Source: Sphingobacterium corticibacterium
GTDB lineage: Bacteria; Bacteroidota; Bacteroidia; Sphingobacteriales; Sphingobacteriaceae
Length of the DNA: 64,000 nt
Assembly (NCBI RefSeq): GCF_004208525.1
Contig: NZ_SGIT01000005.1
Span: forward strand, 1 to 64,000
Direction of reading: 5' to 3'
Of the stretch, positions 16,209 to 25,693 are shown piece after piece. Numbering within the stretch: position 1 is the stretch's first letter; each line of letters starts with the position of its first letter. Made by a program: the position numbers and the translations under genes. Under the pieces are notes generated by a model. The model was not told where the DNA came from, did not search any database, and was given only the letters and a program-made list of their open reading frames with translations.

Positions 16209-19200
16209 TTAAAAATTGATATACGCTTGTAATGAATATGTGGACGGTATCGGATACTTACGTCCGTTCCACGCAGCTTGTTCCGGATCAAATATTTTCA
16301 CATTATCCCATATATAGAGATTATTTCCTACAAATTGCAAATCCATAGATGTAACCCCGATACGTTTCAACAATGCCGGACTGACACGGTAACTCAGTGT
16401 GATCTCCTGCAATCGTATATAGCGGGCGTCGTCTTGCCAAAATGAGGACAGCTGCGTATTGTTATTATTTTTACCATATTGCAATCGTGGGAAACGGGCG
16501 TCCGGATTTTCTGCCAACGAAAGATCTATGCCCTGTTGCAACGCGTATTCACGTGGAATCCAACGATTTGCAGGATCGTTCGCCAACGTGATCACATTAC
16601 CTTCAGTACCGTTATAAAAAGGCATATACCCCATACCGTTAATCTCTGTCACACCTTTATAAGTTTTAGGCATGCCTACATAGTAGAATGGCGTTCTTCC
16701 GGTTCCTTTGAATAGCACACCTAACGACAGATTTTTGTAACGAAACTCTCCACCAAAACCATACATTAGCAATGGATAATCACTATGGGTCAAAGGCACT
16801 TTATCCAGCGTATTGATTACACCATCACCGTTAACATCTTTGTATTTGATATCGCCTGGCATAACCGTACCGAAGGTCTGCTGAGGACTGTATTTAACGT
16901 CGTCTTCGTCCTTAAACAGCCCTAAGGCTTGATAGCCACGGATGGAGCCATACGGAAAGCCATTGTATTCCAGGTACGGATATTCCATATAAGACTGTTC
17001 CCAATTTTGCACGATGTTTTTAGAATAAGTGAAATTACCCCGTACCGTAAAACCGAAGTCAGGCGTAACTTGCATATTGTAGCTGATATTTCCATCCGCA
17101 CCCGTGCTTTTCATTCGACCGACATTGGCATAGGGATTGGTGACAACTCCCACATATTTGGGAACCTGTACACGCTGCTGGAAGATGCCATTACGTTGGT
17201 CTTGAAAGAAATCAATGACAAAATCTATTTTATTATTGAAGAGTTTACCCTCAATTCCCAGATTAGACTTGATCGCTCTTTCCCAAGCGAGATTATCCGC
17301 TCCAATACGAGTTTCCGTAATGGTTTCTATACCGCTGACTCCCCATACAGAACTGAACCCTTGATCGGCTTTCGTCAAGTAAGGAAAACGAACATCGTTA
17401 ATGATACGGTCGTTACCCACTGTACCATAGGATGCCCGGATCTTGAAGTAATTTAGCCAAGGCGCCTTTTCTTGCATAAATTCATAACTTGTGGGCACCC
17501 AACCCAATGCAACCGAAGGGAAAAAGCCGTACTGCCTGCCCGGCTGAAAGTTTTCGGAGCCGGTGTATCCAAAGTTCACATCCAATAAGTAGGTATCGCG
17601 GAAACCATAAGTTAGCCTACTGGACACCCCTTGATAACGCAAAGGAATAGCGGTTAAATTGTTGACTGCATCTTGGGTGTTTTTGGCATCACTAACATAA
17701 TAATAAATTAATGCAGACGTGCGGTGGTCGTAACCGAATTTCTGGTCATAATTGATCATGGATTCGAAGTGGTACTTGCGGTACTGTCTTGTGTCCTTAC
17801 CATAAATAGCAGCACTTTCCTGCACCGTTTCTTTCATGATGAGCGACCCGTCATAATCCCGACCCATTGCCTGATAGAGAGCTGGCTGTACCCATCTACG
17901 CTCAAAAAATCTACTGTGGATATCGTAGGCTCCTTGTACACGGAATTTGAGTCCATCAAGAATAGGAGAAAGATCCTGGTCTAAAGAAAGGGTCGTTTTT
18001 CCTTTATACCATTGTTCAGAGGCTTTTCCGGTACGGTTAATCAAGACATAGGGCGACGATCCTGCTCCACTTCCCATGGCGGGCAACATCCCATTAGTAT
18101 ATTGTGTGGGGATAGCAAGGGGTGTGAGCCCTGATTGTGCAGCCCATATATAATCCGTATTGGATACCCCGGGTTGATTCAATTGGGATAGATAGCCATC
18201 TGATCCTAGGTATACTTTTGTAGTCGGGGTAAGGTTGATATCCAAGTTGATCCGATAGTTATAGGTATTGAAACCTACATTTGAGCTGTACGGACTGCCT
18301 TTATCCACTTTGTAAGCAGCCGTTTCACTGTTACCACCCAAGCTCAGAAAATAACGGGCAACCTCAGATCCTCCGCGTCCGCTGACATAATAGCTTTGGC
18401 GCCAAAAGCTATTGTTAAGAATTTCATCTTGCCAGCTGACATCCGGATACATATCAGGATCTAGGCCGTTCTGGATGATACCTAACTCCGTGTCAGTATA
18501 AACGGGTGACTCGTTCCGAGCAAAAGCTGCTTCATTAGCCAATTGCGCATAATCATAAGCACGCAGGTACTGTGGCAGTCGATTAAGACGGGAAAGCGTC
18601 GTGTTGGCACGTCCGGTAATCTGTATACGGTCGACCGTACCTCTCTTGGTTGTGACTAATACCACGCCGTTTGCCCCACGCACACCATATACAGCAGTCG
18701 CTGACGCATCTTTCAGTATGGAGAAGCTTTCTACATCAGCCGGGTCGATCGTATTCAGGTCACCTTCCAGTCCATCGATCAAAACCAACGCACTGTTATT
18801 GGCACCAAAGGTCCCGATACCCCGTACCCAAAAGTCTGCAATATTCTGTCCGGGTTCACCGCTGGTCTGCATGGAAATCACGCCAGCTGCCCGTCCACCA
18901 AGCAAGTTGGCAATAGAAGGTGCAGGAGATTGCAAATCCTTGACATCCACTGTCGTAATTGCTCCAACAGAACTGATTTTCCGTTGTTGCGCTCCCAGAC
19001 CGACCACAACGACTTCTTCGATAGCATCTCCCTTTTCGAAGAGCGAGATGGTCAAATTGGTGTTCGATTCCGTAGCTAAATGTTCAACAGGATTATATCC
19101 TACATAGCTGAATACAACTCTATCACCATACACGGCTTGAATACTAAATTTTCCATTGTCATCGGTGGATGTACCTGCCGCAGATTTGTCTTTGAGATAA

Positions 19201-19334
19201 ATGGACACATTGGATAGTGGCTCACCATTTTCGTTGATGACGGTACCACCAATCGTTAATTCTTTTGGTTGCTGTGCAAAGGTTGCCGTGAGCCATAGGA
19301 ATGGCAGCATGCACAAAACATACATGATTCTCAT
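16209..19334 (-). CDS. SusC/RagA family TonB-linked outer-membrane transporter
   Basis: A 1041-residue TonB-dependent channel. In order: signal peptide (about 1-20), carboxypeptidase-regulatory-like domain (about 26-100; TIGGTVINENGEPLSNVSI), a TonB-box-like EEVVVVGLG, plug domain (about 115-235) with the SusC signature DASATAVYGVRGANGVVLVTTKRG, then the beta barrel ending in Phe. It imports an oligomer captured by the partner SusD. The upstream TIG/NHL gene ends 17 bp before it and susD follows 10 bp later, so one transcript is likely. No sigma/anti-sigma pair or hybrid two-component regulator is adjacent, so the inducer system is not visible here. Confidence 0.95.
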   Translation of the reverse strand: MRIMYVLCMLPFLWLTATFAQQPKELTIGGTVINENGEPLSNVSIYLKDKSAAGTSTDDNGKFSIQAVYGDRVVFSYVGYNPVEHLATESNTNLTISLFEKGDAIEEVVVVGLGAQQRKISSVGAITTVDVKDLQSPAPSIANLLGGRAAGVISMQTSGEPGQNIADFWVRGIGTFGANNSALVLIDGLEGDLNTIDPADVESFSILKDASATAVYGVRGANGVVLVTTKRGTVDRIQITGRANTTLSRLNRLPQYLRAYDYAQLANEAAFARNESPVYTDTELGIIQNGLDPDMYPDVSWQDEILNNSFWRQSYYVSGRGGSEVARYFLSLGGNSETAAYKVDKGSPYSSNVGFNTYNYRINLDINLTPTTKVYLGSDGYLSQLNQPGVSNTDYIWAAQSGLTPLAIPTQYTNGMLPAMGSGAGSSPYVLINRTGKASEQWYKGKTTLSLDQDLSPILDGLKFRVQGAYDIHSRFFERRWVQPALYQAMGRDYDGSLIMKETVQESAAIYGKDTRQYRKYHFESMINYDQKFGYDHRTSALIYYYVSDAKNTQDAVNNLTAIPLRYQGVSSRLTYGFRDTYLLDVNFGYTGSENFQPGRQYGFFPSVALGWVPTSYEFMQEKAPWLNYFKIRASYGTVGNDRIINDVRFPYLTKADQGFSSVWGVSGIETITETRIGADNLAWERAIKSNLGIEGKLFNNKIDFVIDFFQDQRNGIFQQRVQVPKYVGVVTNPYANVGRMKSTGADGNISYNMQVTPDFGFTVRGNFTYSKNIVQNWEQSYMEYPYLEYNGFPYGSIRGYQALGLFKDEDDVKYSPQQTFGTVMPGDIKYKDVNGDGVINTLDKVPLTHSDYPLLMYGFGGEFRYKNLSLGVLFKGTGRTPFYYVGMPKTYKGVTEINGMGYMPFYNGTEGNVITLANDPANRWIPREYALQQGIDLSLAENPDARFPRLQYGKNNNNTQLSSFWQDDARYIRLQEITLSYRVSPALLKRIGVTSMDLQFVGNNLYIWDNVKIFDPEQAAWNGRKYPIPSTYSLQAYINF

Positions 19335-19351
19335 TATTATAGTAGGCTTTA

Positions 19352-20731
19352 TTATTCGATAACTAGTTTACGAATCCGTGAATTGCCAAAGTCAGCAATA
19401 TATATATCTCCTTGTTCATTGACAGCAACCCCCCAAGGGTTGTTAAACATAGACTCAATGGGGCCTCCGTCTCGGTAACCGGATACACCCGGCTGTCCGG
19501 CTACTGTGGTAACAATACCATCTGCCGATACCATCCTGATACAATGGTTACCATAGTCTGCCACGAACATGTTTCCGTCGTTATCAAACTTGATATCTTT
19601 TGGGTAGTTAAATACCGCGTCTTCGAGCGGTCCATCGCGATGACCACTCCCACCTGTCGCATTGACTCGTCTAAAACCTTTATCAATATGTTCGGGACGC
19701 AAATCCAACACCATAAGTCCCTGTCTGAATTCATTCGGACTGGCATTCGAATGGAGCGTCATCCAAAGTTCCCAAGGCTTCTTAGGGTTAATGCCCTGTC
19801 CGTATTGCGATCCATACGGCCACTTTGATCCCGCCGTATTTGATCCCTTATGTACGACGGTCGCTTCGTAAGTATCAGGATGAATTCTGACCACACTACC
19901 GTCACGGGATCGTGTATAGAGATAACCATCATACGGAGAGAAAGAGACAAAGTTCATATACTGGTCGCCGGTTGGAATTCCGTGATTACCTGCAAATGAG
20001 GCATTGCGTTGTCGGGGATACCAGCCCTCTCTGGGGTCAAAGGAGAAAAATACTTCGACAACCGACTCATGGGAAACGGTCATCATACCGGTGGTACGAT
20101 CCACCGTGATACCGTTGGCATACGGATATGGACTACTCGCAGCCAGATACATGGAAGTCACGAGATTTTCTGCTTCGCTAACACGGCCCACGCCAAATTT
20201 TTCATCACCGACACCATCTCGCCAGGTCATGAATAAGTTACCTTCAGCGTCCAATTCCAGATATTTCGCACATACATGAGCCTGATCAAGCGTTCCAGGA
20301 ACAAACTCTCTATCACCAGAACCTGTCACGGTAGTAACCTGGGCTTGAGGTGTATAATTAAAATGCTGATCATAGGCAACCGAATCCTCACCAATCACAA
20401 CGGATATGCTTGGGTTTTCCCCCGGAAGACGTGGTACAATGGCGTAGATACGATTACCGCTGGAAGACACAATCGCCGCTTTTTTATTGTTGAAATAAAC
20501 CTTAATCTGATTGTGGTCAGTTCCAAAATTCTCTCCGTCCAAGAGAATTTTATCTCGCGCACCACCTTCTACTGGATAAAAGGAAGTCAGCGTAATCGGT
20601 CTGGAAGGATCGTAGTCCCTACCTACCGAAGCCGCTTCTTCGTCTTTACATGATGTGGAGCATAAAATTAGCGCAGTAAAAAAAGCTAAAGTTCGCACTT
20701 GCCGTAATGCGTTTCCCTTCATAATTTTCAT
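19352..20731 (-). CDS. TIG-domain and NHL-repeat surface lipoprotein, first gene of the Sus-type locus
   Basis: A 459-residue lipoprotein with a lipobox ending at C28, then KDEE (surface-export-like). An IPT/TIG immunoglobulin-like domain (about 45-130; LTSFYPVEGGARDKILLDGENFG) is followed by an NHL-type beta propeller (about 140-459). Propeller blades are clearest at the end: PKDIKFDNDGNMFVADYGNHCIRMV and PWGVAVNEQGDIYIADFGNSRIRKL. This architecture is common in proteins next to SusC/SusD. A binding or scaffold role is likely; no catalytic residues are evident. Start chosen at the first ATG, since signal and lipobox follow at the right distance. Confidence 0.85.
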   Translation of the reverse strand: MKIMKGNALRQVRTLAFFTALILCSTSCKDEEAASVGRDYDPSRPITLTSFYPVEGGARDKILLDGENFGTDHNQIKVYFNNKKAAIVSSSGNRIYAIVPRLPGENPSISVVIGEDSVAYDQHFNYTPQAQVTTVTGSGDREFVPGTLDQAHVCAKYLELDAEGNLFMTWRDGVGDEKFGVGRVSEAENLVTSMYLAASSPYPYANGITVDRTTGMMTVSHESVVEVFFSFDPREGWYPRQRNASFAGNHGIPTGDQYMNFVSFSPYDGYLYTRSRDGSVVRIHPDTYEATVVHKGSNTAGSKWPYGSQYGQGINPKKPWELWMTLHSNASPNEFRQGLMVLDLRPEHIDKGFRRVNATGGSGHRDGPLEDAVFNYPKDIKFDNDGNMFVADYGNHCIRMVSADGIVTTVAGQPGVSGYRDGGPIESMFNNPWGVAVNEQGDIYIADFGNSRIRKLVIE

Positions 20732-20780
20732 AACATCTACTTGATTTGTCAGTGTATAAACACAATCGTTTTTCTTTCGA

Positions 20781-20788
20781 CAAAAGTA
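20781..20788 (-). promoter_or_regulatory. -7 element upstream of the Sus-type operon
   Basis: TACTTTTG on the minus strand matches TAnnTTTG about 50 bp before the first ATG. No TTG lies 17-23 nt upstream, which could mean an activator is needed. It is the only -7-like octamer found in 20732-20918. Confidence 0.4.
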
Positions 20789-20918
20789 GAGTCACATTAT
20801 TAACTTACGATTAATTTAACATCAACGATTAGTTAGCTTTTGTTGCTTTCGAGCAATTAGATAAGGATAGAAATCTTATCACAAAAAAAGAGACGCAATA
20901 CAGGTTTCTTTACAAAAG

Positions 20919-23108
20919 TTAGTGAACCAAAGATAAAGAATCGACTATCTTTTTTACAGATCGTTCAAAATCAAAAAGTCCATCCCGTTCCTTATTGATG
21001 AAGTCGTTATCTTCTAAACGGCCAACCACTTCCTCCATCTCCTGATAAGAATCATAGACCATTTGTTTAAACGGATTTTGATAATCCTTCGAACGCGAGC
21101 TTTCAATCTCCGCAAAAATCCAACGGCGCGTCTCCATCGCTTCCTCTATAAGATCCATCATAAATTTTGCATCCCAAGACGATGGACCTCTACCTGTTAC
21201 CTCCGCGAGTGAAGCAACTGCATGTTTAAACTTATCTTCTATATACAGATCGCTCCAGGCATGATAACGCGCATGCGCATCCTTCCACGATAAAATCTTA
21301 TTATGGCGAATGTCCGCTAATAAGGTATCCAATTTTGTTTTTGGAACCAACTGCCCGCCAATGTTTTCAAATTGACTACGTGTTATAGGAAAGGAACTGA
21401 CAAGCGTGTGTAAATCGGTAAAGGACCTACTTTCCATCAACTCAATAATCTGTTTAACAGCATAATACCGAATCATGCGCCGATACGTGTTATACGCTTC
21501 TTTTGGTTTAGCTAGTACCACCTTTCGTCTGGAGAATTCGACGTTATCTAATAAAATATCTTTTCCTGTAAGTTTTTCATCAGACAATAAGATACTTTTG
21601 CCAACGGCTTGTATATCCGACACAACGTCCTCATGGATATATGCTTTACCTACTGCCTTTTCGATTTCTATCAACGCGTCAAACATCTCATTCACCGTAT
21701 CTGGCGCCAATATATCATATTCAATATATTGGTTTTTGAATTTCCGTTTGTCACGTGACTGGAATTTGGAAGTGTTGCGCATCATGGCATACATATTATA
21801 CAAAAACCAGTACGCCGGCAAAACAATCAGCCGATTGGTATCTGCTTCATTGCTTACTAAACAGAAAGGAAATCGGACATTCAATTCATGCAAGAAATCT
21901 CCTTTTACGATAAGCGTATAGGACGCAAAATATGAATTGTGTTTTAGGCTTACGCATAAACCTGGCCAAAATCCACGTCCGGCAATAATTTCGCCATCCG
22001 CTGCCCGTGAATTATGATTAGATCCCACCGTAGCGCCCGCCGCCATATTACTCTGCCCCTTGACGAGTGCTGCGCAAAGGAAAGAGTTGTTATGGTGTTG
22101 TTCATGCGCTGGAAAAATCAACGAATTTAACACCTCACAACAAGAAATAGTGGAATTGTCTCCTAAAAATGAATTAATTAATCGCGCACCGTACTTCAGC
22201 TGGGAGTTAGAGGAAAGGATAAAACGAACGGCCTTTACACCATAGAAAATACGACATCCATATCCAATAATCCCATTTACCAGTTCGCAGCCCTCGCCTA
22301 TTTGGGTATATGATTCTGCCGAAGAGTTAATCGTGAGGTTTTTCAGCTTATTCACACCTTTCACATAAGCATGTGAGCCCATTTTTATATCTTTAATGGT
22401 ATGTGTATTCTTGATCACCGAATGATGACCGATTTCACTATAAAAGCCGTGATGGGATGAGAATTGAGCCTCCATCATTTCCTGAAAACGATGTTGCAAT
22501 TCCTGATCATCTCGATAGCGGGACCATAGATAAACATCACCAGCCTGCATACCATCAAAAGGCAATACCGAACGTCCACCATTCTCATTACAAAGCTCCA
22601 AACGAATCCGACGTTCTTCTACATCGCCCGTTTTTAGAATACCATTCCCAAATTTCGCGCTACTGCTGGTTTCCATTTCATTGATATTGGCTAACATTAC
22701 TTCATCACCAATAATAAAATGAGCCATATAACGTACATTATGAACAGCTACCGTACATCCAAAATCACTGCTGATAATGGTAGAATTGTATATGCCACAG
22801 GGTAAACGAAGATCTCGAAAATTAAGATAAACGTCGTCCATGTCACCTATACGCACTAATCCGTAAAATTTAGAATGCTGAATTTGTTCGGGAAGAAACT
22901 TATCGGTAACCAAAACATGATCCCAATTATTGGAATAGTTGTCATTTCTGACTAGAATTTTAATCTCTTCTTGCGTTAGATTTCGGAATTTTCCGTGCTC
23001 AGGGAACTGCTGATTACGAAAATAATATTCGTCATTATGTTGCAGGTAGGCCTTGGGGATAAAATGGTATCCCAGATCGGCCAGCTTTTCTTTAATTATC
23101 TTTGACAT
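20919..23108 (-). CDS. DUF4954 protein with a left-handed beta-helix region
   Basis: A 729-residue protein of the DUF4954 family, specific to Bacteroidota and some spirochaetes. The middle (about 225-400) has hexapeptide-like turns (SEIGHHSVIKNTHTIKDIKMGSHAYVKGV, GEGCELVNGIIGYGCRIFYGV) indicating a left-handed beta helix like that of GlmU or glucose-1-phosphate adenylyltransferase. The C-terminal third (about 450-729) is predicted helical. No signal peptide, so probably cytosolic. It lies 6 bp after glmS, suggesting co-translation and a link to amino-sugar or sugar-nucleotide metabolism. No activity is established by the sequence. Confidence 0.85.
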   Translation of the reverse strand: MSKIIKEKLADLGYHFIPKAYLQHNDEYYFRNQQFPEHGKFRNLTQEEIKILVRNDNYSNNWDHVLVTDKFLPEQIQHSKFYGLVRIGDMDDVYLNFRDLRLPCGIYNSTIISSDFGCTVAVHNVRYMAHFIIGDEVMLANINEMETSSSAKFGNGILKTGDVEERRIRLELCNENGGRSVLPFDGMQAGDVYLWSRYRDDQELQHRFQEMMEAQFSSHHGFYSEIGHHSVIKNTHTIKDIKMGSHAYVKGVNKLKNLTINSSAESYTQIGEGCELVNGIIGYGCRIFYGVKAVRFILSSNSQLKYGARLINSFLGDNSTISCCEVLNSLIFPAHEQHHNNSFLCAALVKGQSNMAAGATVGSNHNSRAADGEIIAGRGFWPGLCVSLKHNSYFASYTLIVKGDFLHELNVRFPFCLVSNEADTNRLIVLPAYWFLYNMYAMMRNTSKFQSRDKRKFKNQYIEYDILAPDTVNEMFDALIEIEKAVGKAYIHEDVVSDIQAVGKSILLSDEKLTGKDILLDNVEFSRRKVVLAKPKEAYNTYRRMIRYYAVKQIIELMESRSFTDLHTLVSSFPITRSQFENIGGQLVPKTKLDTLLADIRHNKILSWKDAHARYHAWSDLYIEDKFKHAVASLAEVTGRGPSSWDAKFMMDLIEEAMETRRWIFAEIESSRSKDYQNPFKQMVYDSYQEMEEVVGRLEDNDFINKERDGLFDFERSVKKIVDSLSLVH

Positions 23109-23114
23109 ACTTTC

Positions 23115-24956
23115 CTATTCAACGGTTACCGATTTCGCCAAATTTCTTGGTTTATCTACATCTAACCCTCTATTTATACCGATATGGTATGACAATAGTT
23201 GTAAAGGAATAACCGATAAAATAGGTGCGATTATTTCATGTACTTGTGGAACAAACATCACATCATCCGCCATGCCTGCGGCGACCTCATCACCTTGTGA
23301 CACTACAGCAAGGACTTTCCCTTTCCTCGCTTTAATTTCCTGAATATTGCTAATAATCTTTTCGTGATAACTGTCTTTCGTGGCAACAAAAACAACGGGC
23401 AGTTGTTCATCAACTAATGCAATGGGTCCATGTTTCATCTCCGCTGCAGGGTATCCCTCTGCATGGATATAAGAAACTTCTTTCAGCTTTAAAGCACCTT
23501 CCAATGCAATCGGGAAGTTATAGCCTCTTCCTAAATAAAGGAAATCTTTTGCATCGTTATACTTTCTTGCTATATCTTGAATAACCGCATCCTGATCGTC
23601 TAGAATTTCCTTTACATGTTCGGGAACTTTCGCCAAATCCGCCAACAATCGATTGAACAATGTCGCCTCAATAGTACCCTTTAATTGCGCAACTTTCAGT
23701 GCGATCAAATAAAGTACCGCCAATTGAGCGGTAAATGCTTTAGTGCTCGCCACTCCTATTTCAGGTCCGGCATGTGTATAAGCTCCTGCATCGGATATGC
23801 GAGCGATGGACGACCCCACCACGTTGACTAGCCCGAAAATGGTAGCACCCTGCTTTTTCGCATTCTCCAATGCAACCAATGTATCCGCTGTTTCGCCACT
23901 TTGGGAAATGGCGATGATGACATCTTGATTGGTGATAATAGGGTTTCTGTACCGAAACTCGGAAGCATACTCCACCTCTACGTTAATACGGCATAGTTCT
24001 TCAATCACATATTCTGCCAATAAACCCGCATGCCAACTTGTTCCGCAAGCAACTATAATAATCCGGTTTGCTTTTAATAGTTTGTCCGCAATCTTGTCCA
24101 CGCCACTTAATGTAATAGACTGATGTTCAGCATCCATACGACCACGCAAAGAATCAAAAATAGTCTGTGGTTGTTCAAATATTTCTTTCAGCATAAAATG
24201 GTCGAAACCGCCTTTTTCGATAGCCGCTAATTCAATATCCAACTTCTGTACAAAAGGTGTAATGCGTTCGTTCCCTAGATTTTTTAGAATCAACTCATCC
24301 GGACGTACAATGGCTAATTCGTAATCATTAATATAGACAACCTCCTTTGTATAGGCCAACATTGGCGAAGCATCAGATCCTAGATAGTGCGCATTCTCTC
24401 CTATCCCTATAACTAATGGACTTCCTTTGCGCGCAGCAATAATAGTATCCGGCAAATCTTTATCTAACAATAAAATCACATAAGCCCCTACGACTCTCTT
24501 CAATGCGATTCGTACAGCTTCTTCCAATGAACACTCGTTGTTAATTTTAATATCTTCAATGAAATTGACCAGAACTTCCGAATCGGTATCGCTTTTGAAT
24601 GTATAGCCTTTTTGAAGGAGTTCGCTTTTTAGTTGTGCGTAGTTTTCAATTATACCATTATGTATCATGGCAATATTTCCAGAGTTGGAAGAATGTGGAT
24701 GGGCATTCCTGTCGGACGGTTCGCCGTGCGTTGCCCAACGTGTGTGTCCAATCCCTATCGTCGCTTGAATATTTTTTCCGTACACAGACCCCTCTAACGC
24801 CGATACTTTACCTTCTTTTTTGTAAACTTCAATTGAATTTCCAGTATGTAGAGCCACACCTGCGCTGTCGTAGCCTCTGTATTCTAATTTTTTTAACCCG
24901 TCTATAAGTACCGGATATGCCAGGTTGCTACCGACGTAACCAACGATTCCACACAT
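23115..24956 (-). CDS. glmS: Glutamine-fructose-6-phosphate aminotransferase (isomerizing)
   Basis: Makes glucosamine-6-phosphate from fructose-6-phosphate and glutamine, the entry step to UDP-GlcNAc. The 613-residue protein starts MCGIVGYVG, leaving Cys2 as N-terminal nucleophile of the glutaminase domain (residues 1-225), followed by two SIS sugar-isomerase domains (about 290-420 and 460-600) and the C-terminal DKPRNLAKSVTVE. The frame is open upstream to 25007, but only the ATG at 24956 gives the required Met-Cys terminus. It is followed after 6 bp by the DUF4954 gene. No glmS ribozyme was recognised in the upstream 130 bp. Confidence 0.97.
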   Translation of the reverse strand: MCGIVGYVGSNLAYPVLIDGLKKLEYRGYDSAGVALHTGNSIEVYKKEGKVSALEGSVYGKNIQATIGIGHTRWATHGEPSDRNAHPHSSNSGNIAMIHNGIIENYAQLKSELLQKGYTFKSDTDSEVLVNFIEDIKINNECSLEEAVRIALKRVVGAYVILLLDKDLPDTIIAARKGSPLVIGIGENAHYLGSDASPMLAYTKEVVYINDYELAIVRPDELILKNLGNERITPFVQKLDIELAAIEKGGFDHFMLKEIFEQPQTIFDSLRGRMDAEHQSITLSGVDKIADKLLKANRIIIVACGTSWHAGLLAEYVIEELCRINVEVEYASEFRYRNPIITNQDVIIAISQSGETADTLVALENAKKQGATIFGLVNVVGSSIARISDAGAYTHAGPEIGVASTKAFTAQLAVLYLIALKVAQLKGTIEATLFNRLLADLAKVPEHVKEILDDQDAVIQDIARKYNDAKDFLYLGRGYNFPIALEGALKLKEVSYIHAEGYPAAEMKHGPIALVDEQLPVVFVATKDSYHEKIISNIQEIKARKGKVLAVVSQGDEVAAGMADDVMFVPQVHEIIAPILSVIPLQLLSYHIGINRGLDVDKPRNLAKSVTVE

Positions 24957-25137
24957 AATTTTTATTTTATTTAAAGATGGTGAAACTTGCATGATTGCCA
25001 CATTCATAAAAAATATGAACGATCCCTGCAGGTTTCAATAGTTTTATTTTAAATAGGTCGTAAATATAAAAAAATTACCAATGCAATCGATTGATTAACG
25101 ATTTTTTAACCTAGAATACCTGCTTCTGTGTCAGCGT

Positions 25138-25575
25138 TTATTGTTCAATTTTTTTCTTTAGCGCACGCATAAACTTTTTCACAACGGCATTAGCGGCATT
25201 GAAACCATTTGTTCCATTCGGACTTGCTTTATATTCGGAAGATTCCCATAAAACATCCCCTCCTTTATCCATGATTTGAGCGACCAAACGATAAGATGTT
25301 CCTCCCCATGATGTAAGTGTCACCCCTTTCGAGGTTTTAATATCGACTTCCAATATAAAGTCAGCTTCGTCTTTAATCGATTTTAGTTCCCAATAGGACC
25401 AATCTTTTAGATCTCCGATAAGTTTGTCCGTTGCTTGGATCGCATCTTCATTTTTCGACACACCTGCTACGTAAATTTTGCTGCCTTTTTTTGGGGTTGT
25501 TAACGATGACTGTGAAACTCCTATATGGGGTAATATTAGAAGAATAATAACCAGAACGAATAAATTCTTTTTCAT
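25138..25575 (-). CDS. Small secreted protein of unknown function
   Basis: A 145-residue protein with a clear signal peptide (about 1-21, cleavage before Q22) and no lipobox. The mature region begins SSLTTPKKGSKIYVAGVSKNEDAI and contains strand patterns (DFILEVDIKT, YRLVAQIMDKGGDVLWESSEY) resembling small periplasmic proteins of the DUF4136/CsgG-N type. No family was assigned with confidence. It stands alone between glmS and the permease gene. Its basic C-terminus (FMRALKKKIEQ) may be a surface helix. Confidence 0.65.
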   Translation of the reverse strand: MKKNLFVLVIILLILPHIGVSQSSLTTPKKGSKIYVAGVSKNEDAIQATDKLIGDLKDWSYWELKSIKDEADFILEVDIKTSKGVTLTSWGGTSYRLVAQIMDKGGDVLWESSEYKASPNGTNGFNAANAVVKKFMRALKKKIEQ

Positions 25576-25693
25576 AATAATGCATATTAATGTTTATATT
25601 CAAAATTAGGATATCACGAACATCCTATCAATCCACGAAAACCATGATTATAATCATCTCACCTCATGCTTAGCACTTTCCGAAAACTGGTTA

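Noticed and set aside
16199..16291. Longer susD start
   Set aside because: The extension overlaps susC and would bury the signal peptide inside the protein.
24957..25007. Upstream ATG extending glmS by 17 residues
   Set aside because: GlmS needs Cys right after the initiator Met as its catalytic nucleophile; only the ATG at 24956 provides it.
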